From: Phytophthora quininea
Taxonomy: Eukaryota; Oomycota; Peronosporomycetes; Peronosporales; Peronosporaceae
Direction: 5' to 3'
Length of the DNA stretch: 64,000 nt
NCBI GenBank assembly: GCA_011947345.1
Contig: JAAVTG010000538.1
Coordinates: 186,001-250,000 of the forward strand
Shown: positions 31,658-41,925 of the stretch, piece after piece
Layout: each line of letters begins with the position of its first letter
How positions within the stretch are numbered: the first letter of the stretch is position 1
Position numbers and translations under genes: made by a program
Notes under the pieces: generated by a model
Database searches by the model: none
What the model was told of the DNA's origin: nothing
The model's input: the letters and a program-made list of their open reading frames with translations, nothing else

Positions 31658-32179
31658 TCAAGCCGTGGCAAACGTAATGGTCGATGTCGACGGGGTCGAA
31701 CTTCCAAAGACGACGATGTCGGCACAGGTCACGTACATCTGGTTGACGACGTTGGAGAACCAGAAAAACTGCAAAGCGCACTTGCCCGGTCCATCGCAAA
31801 GTTCTACGTTAGTTGGCATCTTAATCGTCGTGCTCCCTCGCCAGTGCTGTTTCCGAATGGCTCGACGTTGAGGATCGTCTTGTAGTGAAGACTCGTCGGG
31901 CTTGACGATGCTCACGTTCATGTAGCCCAGATTCGGGACCTCGATAAACCACTTGACGTCGAACTCGGCGCCAGCATCCAGTTTCGTGATCACATTTCTT
32001 TCCTCGTAGACCGTGCCGAGGCAACCGTTCATGGCGGTGAACGTATCCGCCTCGGGTCGACGCTGGTACAGGATCTCGACGGGTGCGTGCATACCGAATA
32101 CATCAGTGTGAATGGTTAAGTCGGTGTCACAAGCATATACTTGGCAACGAGAGCTTCGGTGATATGTGTACAGCATCAT
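31658..32179 (-). pseudogene. AA17-type LPMO pseudogene, copy 4
   Basis: The frame is open but lacks a signal peptide and the mature His1; the N-terminal 30 residues are unrelated to the family. Recognisable parts are MNGCLGTVYEERN, DVKWFIEVPNLGYMNVSIVKPDESS and, after a scrambled segment, KCALQFFWFSNVVNQMYVTCADI. The expected PH(L/P)G histidine is replaced by Asn (VPNLGY). About 20 bases around the IMYKNYK motif are missing, shifting the reading until an early compensating change. Loss of His1 and the second His argues that it cannot bind copper. Confidence 0.8.
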
Positions 32180-32525
32180 GTGCTACAACCCTATCATCAC
32201 CATCGGTGGTTCGGTCAGATGTCACTTTAAAGTGGTGGAGTTTTGTGTGTTCGAGGTGGCCATCGCATTGGTTCCCAATCTCCAGCTCAAAAGTGCTTGT
32301 TTCAGCTAAAGTCGAGCACGAGCATATATTTTTTCTACTTTAAAAGTCACGGAAGCAAAGTGATGCGCTTATGGACAACACACACCATCATGTAGAGCAC
32401 ATTAGCAGATACACTTTCGGGCTGAGCACGTAAGCAGACGACATTGCTTGTGTGGCCGAGGCTTCCTCGCTCACGTTGCATTTTGCCGCCTAGCCTCAAA
32501 CAACCTGCCCCAAAGACGTTTTACC
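32180..32525 (+). promoter_or_regulatory. Upstream region of RXLR copy 0 with Inr-like element at 32469-32484
   Basis: GCTCACGTTGCATTTT at 32469 differs at two positions from the oomycete core promoter consensus GCTCATTYYNCAWTTT. It lies 42 bp before the ATG at 32526. The rest of the spacer shows nothing recognisable. Confidence 0.55.
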
Positions 32526-33346
32526 ATGAAGTTGCGTTTGTCGCTGACCTTGGTGGTAGCCGCTCTACTCGCAACCACCTACGCCGATTCCTCGTCGGCG
32601 CGGCAATCCGTCACGACTGCTGAAATGCCAGCAAACGGAAGTCAAGTGATCAAAGCGGCGGCAGTCGAAAATCGGTTTCTGCGAGCCATCGACGACGACG
32701 ACAACGACGACAACGACGACAACGACAACGACAACGACAACAACGACGATGAGGACAAAGAGAGAGCTGGGCTGTCAGGCTTGTCAACGAAGATCACCGA
32801 CGCAAAACTGAAACTGAGGTACATGACGTGGGAGGTCAGAAATGTCAATCCTCTTTTGTCCTCAACAAACTGTAGGCCGGCGGAGCGACACTGGATGACT
32901 ACCCGACCATGGTCGCCTGGCTCAAGTACACACTCCAGTACAGCAAGAAACACCCGGGCGACTACTACGGCTCAGACACCTTCATTTTCAGCCAATTCAT
33001 GAAGACCATGGACGACGCCAAGATGGCCAAGACCTTCATAGAGTTGGAGAAGAACCCTCAATTCGAGAGTCTCGCGAAAGAGATGCAGAAGGCGCAGTAC
33101 GGCCACTGGGCTTTCAACAGGGTGACCCCGGAAGAAGCTCGGCTGAAGCTGGGGCTGACCACCGAGGACAAATCTGACCCGCTTTACAAGTTTTGGAGGC
33201 TACGCCGAGATACGGAAAGCAAAGGACAGCGTGTGATCGCAAGGATTCGCCCGGTGCGTGTTGCAGCCGTCTTTCTGAGTTGTTCACAGCACTGCTGTGA
33301 CAGTAGTATATACGACCGAGTGAACTCTAAAGCTACAATGGATTGA
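32526..33346 (+). pseudogene. RXLR-type secreted effector, copy 0 (frameshift plus stop)
   Basis: The signal peptide (MKLRLSLTLVVAALLATTYA) is followed by an RFLR motif at about residue 50 and an acidic DEDKER segment, the RXLR-dEER layout of oomycete host-targeted effectors. Between them is a long Asp/Asn tract from a GAC/AAC expansion (32691-32756) absent in the two paralogues. Near 32860 a base is missing relative to the other copies, and at 32873 a TAG stands where the others have AAG in the expected frame. The C-terminal half (TLQYSKKHPGDYYG, QFMKTMDDAKMAK) continues in the other frame. Two independent lesions make this a real pseudogene or a truncated product. Confidence 0.8.
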
Positions 33347-33555
33347 CGTGCTTATCCTCTACCACGATGGATCGACTCTAAGAAGTACGACAGCGCCTGC
33401 CGCCAGTGGTTCGAACGCTTCACCGAGCAGTGCCGGATCGCGTCACGTAGTTGTAGTGCTGGGAGCTTGTTTCATCAAAGTCTTCGTGCTCTGAAATTCG
33501 CGGCTTCGTTGCATGCGACGTGCTTGGTAGGAGATTATCCACATGTAGTAGGAAG

Positions 33556-34815
33556 TTAAATGGCGATATCATCTAGCCAGCCATTGGCCTTCCAGTCTTC
33601 CTCTACAAGCATGCCATTGATCGCCTTCCCACACAGATCCGTGATGGTGTCGTGTGTATTCACGACAAAATTCGTTAGTGCTCCCACTTGAAGTTCGTGG
33701 TCACCAATATCGTCCTGCAGCTCCAGAGTCATCGTCGAACACGACTGCATCGACGTCGATGTCATCGGCAGCGAACCATTGCAGTCGTCACGGTCGGATC
33801 GTACGAGCTCACGAGTGTCTGACAAGTCCACAGCACGGAGCACAAGCAGACCGGTCTGAACACACTTCAGACCCTGGAACTTCGTGTCGTTGATCTCGGA
33901 CGGTTCCCACAGCGTCTTCCACATGATCATGACGCGGTCGGCCTCAACGTACTTGCGATACGTTTCCTTTCCTCGAACGTTGGTATGGAAAGGTCCTACT
34001 GACACGAGTACTTCGTACGAGCGCGACACCACGTCAGCCGTCGACAATCTCGGCTCGTAGAAATAGCTCTTCTTCTTGGCGCCTTCCTCAATAAACGCTC
34101 GCCAAAGAGCTTTCTCCGCCACGTGAATGTCGAAAGGCAGCATCGCATTGGCTTTTGTCACGAACGCAAGAGAAGAGCTCGAGCTCGCGTCGTTCGTGAC
34201 GTGGACATTGCAGAACGCGGTGTCTCGGTTTGCAAACTCGGCGCCACGAAACAAAGCGTCAGCATCGAGGTGAGCACGCATGACGTGTGCATATTGATCC
34301 GCAAAGATTTCATCGTCCGTCGGTCTCGAGTTTGTCTGTCGCTCTACCTCCTGTCCTCACAAAGCCATTAAAAGAATACCAAATAAAACTTTGAATAAAA
34401 CAAAGTTTCGAAGTAGTACCGGCCATTTGCGCAGAAACCTCTCCAGCTTCTTGGCCAGCTTCAGTTGCGTCTCCAGCGACGCTCGCAGCTTCTGGTTCTC
34501 CTCTTCAGCGCTCTCCCTCCCTTTCTGCTGTCGCTCTGCGATGGGTTTCCACAGCGACGGCCCAGGATTCTTCACCGAGAGCAAGCCGTCCAGCTGCTGG
34601 GTCTTGAGCTGCGCCATCTGCGTCTCCAGCTTCTTCACCAGGTCTCGCAGGTAATCCAACTCCATCTTCTGGCGTCGGAGGCGCTTCTTCTTGGGCTTCT
34701 CTGGTGGTGGTATCGACTGCTGCGGCACATCCATCGCTGGCGGGCCACCGGAAGGAATTGCACGACCCAGGAAGTCGCTGCTAAAGCGTCTGTCCCTGGA
34801 GATGAACTCGGACAT
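33556..34815 (-). CDS. M96-like protein: coiled-coil plus START-like domain (two exons, intact)
   Basis: Exons are 34815-34420 and 34350-33556, with a 69-bp GT..AG intron in phase 0; about 396 residues. The N-terminal region has a basic/leucine coiled-coil (KKKRLRRQKMELDYLRDLVKKLE) and a second helix (EENQKLRASLETQLKLAKKLERFLRK). The C-terminal part (VMRAHLDADALFRGAEF to the end) has the START-like pattern of the large oomycete family annotated as M96 mating-specific proteins. The family's molecular role is unclear. It is the intact, diverged neighbour of the triplicated M96-like block. Confidence 0.75.
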
Positions 34816-34896
34816 TTGTGCCGTGCTTCGAAGTACAGTTTATTTTCCGGTAAGCTTACGAAAAAATGCATCTAAAATGTTTGGCATAATCGACAG

Positions 34897-36341
34897 ACTG
34901 GTTTTCGCGCGGTAATCCTAAATGTTGATTACTAACGAGAAGCTTTTTGTTTTGTATCGTTTGGTGCAATCCATTTTCGCTTTCGCCTGGTATACTCTTC
35001 AAGCCTCGTCGTCGACATGGAGACACGTGAAGAACAAGAAGAAACGATGGCGGTCCTTGCCTTTCTCGAAGAATACCAAGACGAGGAGAGTGGCAATCCT
35101 GAAACATTTCCTAGCGTCCCGAAACCAAACCAATCCAATCATCGCAAGCAGAAGGCCAGGCCTCGCTACTCGACGAAGCTCCTGCATCGCAGAAAAGCGG
35201 AGCTGAGAGATCTCCAAGGTCGAGCGGTGGTACTTGAACAGTGGCTAGACCGGCTAAAAAGTGCGAATACGGGAGACGTCAAGCGTCAAACTATTTCCAC
35301 ATATCGGCGCGACGGCTTCAAGTGGGAGCAGTGGATGAACACAGCTCTGGATGAGTTTCAGAAGCGACGACAAGCCGAACATGCCAACCACAAACTCAAA
35401 GAAATTCGAGAGAATCTCACCGAAGTTTTTGCGGAAGTGGCCAATACACTTTCCAGCCGACCATCAGCAGAGGTGAGTGAGCTTCCTATTCAACCAGCAC
35501 CGTCAACTAACATGAGCAATTCCATCCGAATGCAGGACAAGAACTTTGTATTTGCAGACCACCACCACGCGTTGGAGAACAACCTCGCAACTGTCAACAA
35601 ACTCGATGAGCGAGCTAAAGAACTTTGCCAGGACGTCGACGGCGTATTCCCAGTGAAGATGCCATCTTTTGGTTACTGTTTGCAGTCCACGACGAGCAAA
35701 ACCCACGGACGGATGGTGGAGCTTACTGCGAAAATCTCTCTGGAGTGTTCCGTTCAAGAAGCGCACGAAGTCATGTGGACGGAGCAGAATAGTCTCCAAG
35801 AATCCCCAGACAAGCCATATCGATACGTACGCTGCCGATGATCTGTTTTGCAACGTTTTACTAATGCCTTGTGCAGTTCCAGATGAAGGAACTCGATCCT
35901 GACTCCGTGGCCAAGAGTTTTGACATGACCCTTCATTGTCGCGACGAAACGCTAGATTTTCACGGCCTTCAATTACTTCGCAAAGTGGAGAGTGCTGATA
36001 AATTTGTTCAAGTCCGAATCTCCAAGCTGTTTCTAACTACTCAAGGACTGCATCTTTGCGAGTACGCGTGGACTGCCATCTCCAAAAAATGGATGATCGT
36101 TTCCACTGCGACGTTCGATTCCACACCAAACTCTTTGTGGAGCTAGACGACGGGTTGTCAGCAGCACAAGAAGAGGGCATCAAGCACAAGCAAGAGGACG
36201 TGTTAGACGTCTGGGGTCTCAAGATGAGGATGCACTGGATGGAACTACAAGAATCTGTCATCGAGAAGACTGCATCAGCAAGCATTTTAATGACTAGGGT
36301 ATGACCGTCGACATCTTTAGCATTTGCCATTTATGTTCTGT
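34897..36341 (+). repeat. M96-like gene block, copy 0
   Basis: A segment of about 1445 bp begins ACTGGTTTTCGCGCGG and ends ...CCATTTATGTTCTGTT. It recurs at about 39955-41400 and 50681-52128 with few differences. Identity stops sharply on both sides; copy 0 has its own flanks. No terminal inverted repeats are visible. Confidence 0.85.
35017..36304 (+). CDS. M96-like coiled-coil/START-like protein, block copy 0
   Basis: The start at 35017 (METREEQEETMAVLAFLEEYQ) is followed by a basic coiled-coil (RRKAELRDLQGRAVVLEQWLDRLK) and a START-like domain. Exon 1 ends at 35826; a 50-bp intron with a perfect TACTAAT branch site ends at 35876; exon 2 follows. In frame, exon 2 stops at 36146 (359 residues). 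In the next frame from about 36105, the sequence continues with VRFHTKLFVELDDGLSAA and KQEDVLDVWGLKMRMHW to 36304, a C-terminus typical of this family. The same frame break occurs in all three block copies, so it predates their multiplication. Confidence 0.72.
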
Positions 36342-36638
36342 TCAGGCATCGGACAATATCCATTGTATATGGTTGAATATGGCAGTTTACCCGACTTCAT
36401 TACGATTTTGTATAGATCTTAAAAGCCAATGAAAGTTCAAATATAAATTATCAACCAATCGCTACGCATCTGATCCCAAATTTTGACCAATGGCATGTCT
36501 AGAGAAAAGGCAAGTCATGTAAGCCAGCCATTCCGACGTATCGGGTCGGAAAGCTCCGTTAAATATGTGTATCTCCTCTCAAAACGGCAGTCAAAAGCAT
36601 ATCACTCGCATATTTTCCGTTTATCCGACTAGAGAGGC

Positions 36639-38663
36639 ATGGGTTTAGAGGAGTTGGCGCCCGGCAACACGAAGCGTGCAAAGGCAACTGCAGTGGCGGC
36701 ATTTATGAGGTTTCTTAAGTCTGAGGGTGTGAGTGAAGAGTATGTGCGTGTGTGTATTGAGCGTGATGAGAGTGGGAGGTGTTTTGTGTCCGTCATGGAC
36801 AAGTTTGGAATGCATCTCGCTTTTAACGAGGGCAGGAAAGGCAAGCCGCTGGCTCGAAACACCTCGATGCAGTACTATCGGCAGGCAAAACTTTGGCTGC
36901 TCGATCAGTTTCCTCAGCATCGAGCCTCATTAGAAGCTCGCCTGCTCAAAATGGGGAAGACCCTCGACAGTTTTTGCATGAAGCGTGACAGTGGCGGCTT
37001 TATCAGTAAGGCGCCACCATGTACAAAGGTTGACTTAAAACGAATGCTTGTGTATTTGTATGTTAATGCGAGCTGCTCTACTGACTACCAGGATCCTGCG
37101 CTGTTGTGTCTCCTGTGGCACTTGTTCGGGAGAGCCTCGGATCTTGCGCTTCTCCGCAAGACCAACGTGTCCATCGATGCCGGCAACGTACTCTTCGTGC
37201 GCTTCATCCGGATGAAGACATCCGAGGAGCAAGGTTTGTCCCTCTTCCCCGGAACAGAGTTCGAGACCTGCCCGTTGCTAGCAATGGCGCTGGCCCTGGT
37301 CATGCAGACGGCACCGTCACCCGACGTCATCGACAACCTGCCCGAGACGCCCGCCCAAGCTTCCATCTCACTCACTCCGGACGTGCCGTTGTTGGAGGTC
37401 CTCGACCACCCTGTTGAGTCTACTGGGCTCAGGCCACCGACGACAGCAGGAGCGGAGACGACCCCTACCATCTACTCCCACGTGAACCACGTGCTGGACC
37501 GGATCGCTGCAGCTGCTGGAGTCACTACAGCGCTGACGTCGCACTCCTTCCGGCGTGGCGGTGCTCAGCACGCCAACGGGAGTGATGAGCTCACGGCACG
37601 GTGGATCTTCGACCGAGGTGCCTGGAACATGAGCACAACAAACAAGGGGTTTAACTACATTTTCAACACCAGCAAAGAAGATCACAAGGTTAGCAAGATA
37701 CTCAGTGGGCACGAGGCGAAGGCATCTGTGGTGCTGCAAAACTTAACAGCATTCGACTCGAAGACGAGGGACACGATCTCCAGATTCCATCACCTCCTGT
37801 TCACCACCTGCCACAACCTTCAAGCCGCCCGCAACAACGTTAATCAAGCTGTTCTCGACGTGCTCACTTCAAGTGTGATCCGCCACTACCCGTTGCTGAA
37901 GTCCTTGAACGCTGAAGCCCCTGCTGTCATGCGCATCGATGCCTGCGTTGCAGAGGCAGGATGCTCGTTCGCTGAATTACTAGCGTGGTCGTCACATCTT
38001 GCTAGTCCAGAGCCATCCTGTGGTGATAGCACACCTTCACCTGCAAAGCCCACACTCCAGCAACCGACGAAACCAAGCGCAGAACAGAAGATCATCAATC
38101 ACCAGGCTGCTGTGATTAGCCACTTTATCGAGCACGCCCAGCGTCAAGATGCTCGCATGGACGCGCTTGAGGCTAAGCTGCAAGCTCCTACACGCAAACG
38201 AGACAAGCCGGCAACTAGCGCGCCCGATGTCAGTCAGATCAAGAAAAAGCAGCGCAGGTCAGCAGTAACTCACCTTCACGCGACTTGGTACGCTTGGTAC
38301 GCTCAAGAACCACCAATGTGGCGGGCACCGATCACGAAGCAGCAGCGATCCGAAGCCAAGCAGGTAGTTGCCTACATGAAGCTGTTCTTGGATGACGGCT
38401 TTGTCCTCGACACGACGGCAGCAAACTTCCGCCACCAGGTGCTATCCGTTGGAATCCGCGCGGAGAAATCCGTCGCTGCCTTTCTCGACGAACATGGCAT
38501 CAGCTCGCGTGGCTCCGGTGCCGTCCTTAAGCACCTCCGTTCTCTTCACCGCTCTGGCGCGTTGAACTCCAAGATTGAGCGCCACGAACAGCCTGCAAAC
38601 CCCGCTATCCAAGACCCTGCCCCCGGATACACACAGAACATTCTGGAACGGGTTAGTCGCTGA
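36639..38663 (+). CDS. Crypton-like tyrosine recombinase, copy 1
   Basis: This is a 674-residue intact frame. An N-terminal helical SAM-like region (about 1-110) resembles the core-binding part of phage-type integrases. The catalytic domain shows Arg165 (HLFGRASDLALL), His302-x-x-Arg305 (SHSFRRGG), Trp329 in the His/Trp position (FDRGAW) and a candidate nucleophile Tyr340 (GFNYIF). The C-terminal 120 residues (THLHATWYAWY, PMWRAPITKQQRSEAKQVV) resemble the GCR1_C-type DNA-binding tail of CryptonF elements, by pattern only. No reverse transcriptase accompanies it, so DIRS/Ngaro is unlikely. It would catalyse cut-and-paste movement through a circular intermediate. Confidence 0.82.
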   Translation: MGLEELAPGNTKRAKATAVAAFMRFLKSEGVSEEYVRVCIERDESGRCFVSVMDKFGMHLAFNEGRKGKPLARNTSMQYYRQAKLWLLDQFPQHRASLEARLLKMGKTLDSFCMKRDSGGFISKAPPCTKVDLKRMLVYLYVNASCSTDYQDPALLCLLWHLFGRASDLALLRKTNVSIDAGNVLFVRFIRMKTSEEQGLSLFPGTEFETCPLLAMALALVMQTAPSPDVIDNLPETPAQASISLTPDVPLLEVLDHPVESTGLRPPTTAGAETTPTIYSHVNHVLDRIAAAAGVTTALTSHSFRRGGAQHANGSDELTARWIFDRGAWNMSTTNKGFNYIFNTSKEDHKVSKILSGHEAKASVVLQNLTAFDSKTRDTISRFHHLLFTTCHNLQAARNNVNQAVLDVLTSSVIRHYPLLKSLNAEAPAVMRIDACVAEAGCSFAELLAWSSHLASPEPSCGDSTPSPAKPTLQQPTKPSAEQKIINHQAAVISHFIEHAQRQDARMDALEAKLQAPTRKRDKPATSAPDVSQIKKKQRRSAVTHLHATWYAWYAQEPPMWRAPITKQQRSEAKQVVAYMKLFLDDGFVLDTTAANFRHQVLSVGIRAEKSVAAFLDEHGISSRGSGAVLKHLRSLHRSGALNSKIERHEQPANPAIQDPAPGYTQNILERVSR

Positions 38664-38795
38664 ACACAGCCGAATACACGTTAGTCTCCAGGTCAACTTT
38701 AACACCGAACACGCGCTGATGCCCATACACACGCGTCGCCACGCTCCCTCCCTCGTTTTCGCTCGCCCTGCTTCTTCCACACAAACATAAGAGAT

Positions 38796-38861
38796 ACCTC
38801 AGGTGGGGTTCGAACCCAACGACCTTCCCTTCCGGGTGCTCTACCACTGAGCTACTGAGGT
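38796..38861 (-). tRNA. tRNA-like sequence, degenerate anticodon arm, repeat unit 1
   Basis: On the minus strand the 7-bp acceptor stem (ACCTCAG/CTGAGGT), D-arm GCTC..GAGC, a perfect A box (TAGCTCAGTGG) and a perfect B box (GGTTCGAACCC) are all present. The anticodon arm and variable loop are about 5 bases too short, giving only 66 nt. It is probably a tRNA pseudogene or a tRNA-derived SINE head rather than a working tRNA. Confidence 0.5.
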
Positions 38862-39625
38862 GGGGGTTAGTACAGCTCAAGACAGGGGTATACTCGTTGG
38901 AGGCCCGAGGGGAATTAACACCGCCACAGTTCTTCATGGCGGGCGACAACCCTGCTAGCCGCACCGTGTTCGGCACGACCCCTCAATACACCCTCCTGGG
39001 CGGTCACTCGGGCACTGACACGCGTCGGCGAGTTTTGCGTCGCCGAAGCCAGTCATTCGTGCCGGCGTATTTACTTTTTTCGAGTTTTTACGGAACTATG
39101 TACAATTTGTATAAGCATACTCATTTCAGCATTTCCCAGGAGGTAGCTTGAGTTTTGTATTCATACAAACTACTAGTGTGCGTCGGAAAGGTCGGCGGTC
39201 GGATAAATTTTGGTATGGCATAGGTAGCCCAAGAACAAAGACGCCATGTGAAAATAATTCCAATCGAACGAAATTTTTATTTTGCCTATAGAAAAGTCGA
39301 AGCCATTTTGCTCGGAATGCCATGTTTGACCTACGATAATTCAATAGCCAAAACAGATCCGATCATGCCACTACCCCCACTTTTCTTAGAAAAACGTCAA
39401 TTTAATGGCATAAAAATATTGTGAGCTAATTAACAAAACTGGATATTTTAGTTTTCGGGCTACCCCGAAAAATGCCGTTTTCGGTCTGGTTGAGTCAATC
39501 CTTGTTAAGAGCCAATCAGAGTAAAGATTAGGGGACGTTCTTGAGACACATAGAAGGTGTACTTGAAGCCCTCGACCAATAGGAACGCTTTATGTATGTA
39601 TGTTTACTACCATAAAGATAGCCAG

Positions 39626-39871
39626 TCGATTCAGATGCTTAACTTGTTTCCTGGTTGTTCTTATGGTTGGGGGTGCTATTCTGAAATCTGATCTGTTGAA
39701 TGATGATTGAATTTGAATGGGATATTTGAATGCGAAGTTAATCATTTCCTTTCTTCTGGATGTTTTCTGTAGGCCCTCGGCCCTGCAGCCCCCGCAGGGA
39801 CTCGAACCCCAACCGGAGGGATGAACTTCGTGAGTTGTATACACAACCCACTGGACCACCAGGAGGCCCCG
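39626..39871 (-). mobile_element. SINE, tRNA-derived head, with 16-bp target-site duplication (unit 1)
   Basis: The direct repeat CCATAAAGATAGCCAG at 39610-39625 and 39872-39887 flanks 246 bp. On the minus strand the element opens with a tRNA-like head (39867-39788; A-box-like TGGTCCAGTGG, B box GGTTCGAGTCC, near-complete acceptor stem). A tRNA-unrelated AT-rich body of about 160 bp without a poly-A end follows. Confidence 0.85.
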
Positions 39872-40076
39872 CCATAAAGATAGCCAGCATAGGCTCAAAA
39901 ATGTATTGACGGGGTTGCCGTCTGCAACATGTTGTCGCTGACGGCAATTCCGTCACACTGGTTTTCGCGCGGTAATCCTAAATGTTGAATACCAACAAGA
40001 AGCTTTTTGTTTTGTATCGTTGGGTGCAATCCATTTTCGCTTTCGCCTGGTATACTCTTCAAGCCTCGTAGTCGAC

Positions 40077-41363
40077 ATGGAGACACGTGAAGAACAAGAA
40101 GAAACGATGGCGGTCCTTGCCTTTCTCGAAGAATACCAAGACGAGGAGAGTGGCAATCCTGAAACATTTCCTAGCGTCCCGAAACCAAACCAATCCAATC
40201 GTCGCAAGCAGAAGGCCAGGCCTCGCTACTCGACGAAGCTCCTGCATCGCAGAAAAGCGGAGCTGAGAGATCTCAAGGTCGAGCGGTGGTACTTGAACAG
40301 TGGCTAGACCGGCTAAAAAGTGCGAATACGGGAGACGTCAAGCGTCAAACTATTTCCACATATCGGCGCGACGGCTTCAAGTGGGAGCAGTGGATGAACA
40401 CAGCTCTGGATGAGTTTCAGAAGCGACGACAAGCCGAACATGCCAACCACAAACTCAAAGAAATTCGAGAGAATCTCACCGAAGTTTTTGCGGAAGTGGC
40501 CAATACACTTTCCAGCCGACCATCAGCAGAGGTGAGTGAGCTTCCTATTCAACCAGCACCGTCAACTAACATGAGCAATTCCATCCGAATGCAGGACAAG
40601 AACTTTGTATTTGCAGACCACCACCACGCGTTGGAGAACAACCTCGCAACTGTCAACAAACTCGATGAGCGAGCTAAAGAACTTTGCCAGGACGTCGACG
40701 GCGTATTCCCAGTGAAGATGCCATCTTTTGGTTACTGCTTGCAGTCCACGACGAGCAAAACCCACGGACGGATGGTGGAGCTTACTGCGAAAATCTCTCT
40801 GGAGTGTTCCGTTCAAGAAGCACACGAAGTCATGTGGACGGAGCAGAATAGTCTCCAAGAATCCCCAGACAAGCCATATCGATACGTACGCTGCCGATGA
40901 TCTGTTTTGCAACGTTTTACTAATGCCTTGTGCAGTTCCAGATGAAGGAACTCGATCCTGACTCCGTGGCCAAGAGTTTTGACATGACCCTTCATTGTCG
41001 CGACGAAACGCTAGATTTTCACGGCCTTCAATTACTTCGCAAAGTGGAGAGTGCTGATAAATTTGTTCAAGTCCGAATCTCCAAGCTGTTTCTAACTACT
41101 CAAGGACTGCATCTTTGCGAGTACGCGTGGACTGCCATCTCCAAAAAATGGATGATCGTTTCCACTGCGACGTTCGATTCCACACCAAACTCTTTGTGGA
41201 GCTAGACGACGGGTTGTCAGCAGCACAAGAAGAGGGCATCAAGCACAAGCAAGAGGACGTGTTAGACGTCTGGGGTCTCAAGATGAGGATGCACTGGATG
41301 GAACTACAAGAATCTGTCATCGAGAAGACTGCATCAGCAAGCATTTTAATGACTAGGGTATGA
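40077..41363 (+). CDS. M96-like protein, block copy 1 (two frame breaks)
   Basis: Same gene as 35017 and 50803. Exon 1 is 40077-40885, the intron 40886-40935, exon 2 starts at 40936. One C is missing near 40274 (CTCAAGG versus CTCCAAGG), putting a stop at 40306 soon after the coiled-coil. It also carries the shared C-terminal frame break (in-frame stop 41205; continuing frame ends 41363). If the sequence is right this copy is dead; the deletion is in a C-run and may be an error. Confidence 0.75.
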
Positions 41364-41833
41364 CCGTCGACATCTTTAGCATTTGCCATTTATGTTCTGT
41401 TGTATTCATACTACTGCATACTCTTCATTCTTCCCTGCCTTCCAGGAAATCCCGACTTCTTTCCCTTCCTAATATCTCAGTGACGCTCTGTCGTAGCCTA
41501 GAAGTTTTCCCAGCAGCAAAACCTGTCAGTCCTACTTAGAAAACAAACGAGAAACAAACAGAAAGCATTAGGCAGAGATAACAAATAATAGAGGACCTGT
41601 GAACCACCACCACCTAAGTCCTAGTCAGAATCCGCAATTGGTCGATTGCGCCAAACATGAACAAGCTAATGTGTGGTGATCCTACGGACAATGATACAGG
41701 CGAAGCTGGCAGAAGCTTTCCGGCAATGCACATCATCATGTACAACGCGTAAGCTGTACACGTTCGGGCTGTACAGGTAGAGCATAATCATGTGAGCACG
41801 TAAGCAGAAAACATCGCTTGCCGAGGACTCCTT

Positions 41834-41884
41834 GCTCACTTTGCACTTTGCACTTTGCACTTTGCACTTTGCACTTTGCACTTT
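41834..41884 (+). promoter_or_regulatory. Inr-like core promoter expanded as a heptamer array (RXLR copy 1)
   Basis: GCTCACTTTGCACTTT at 41834 resembles the oomycete Inr (GCTCATTYYNCAWTTT, two mismatches). The heptamer ACTTTGC within it is repeated six times plus five bases (41838-41884). The ATG follows 41 bp downstream at 41926. Copy 0 has a single, unexpanded element. Confidence 0.65.
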
Positions 41885-41925
41885 ATCACCAAGCCTCGAA
41901 TAACCTGCCCCAAAGACGTTTTACC

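Noticed and set aside
33229..33346. Extended C-terminus of RXLR copy 0 as a true domain
   Set aside because: The segment has no counterpart in copy 2, which diverges after the same point, and it follows a frame break.
41666..41881. Minus-strand frame with repeated QSAKCKV units
   Set aside because: It is the antisense of the ACTTTGC promoter array; the repeat gives an open frame by chance.
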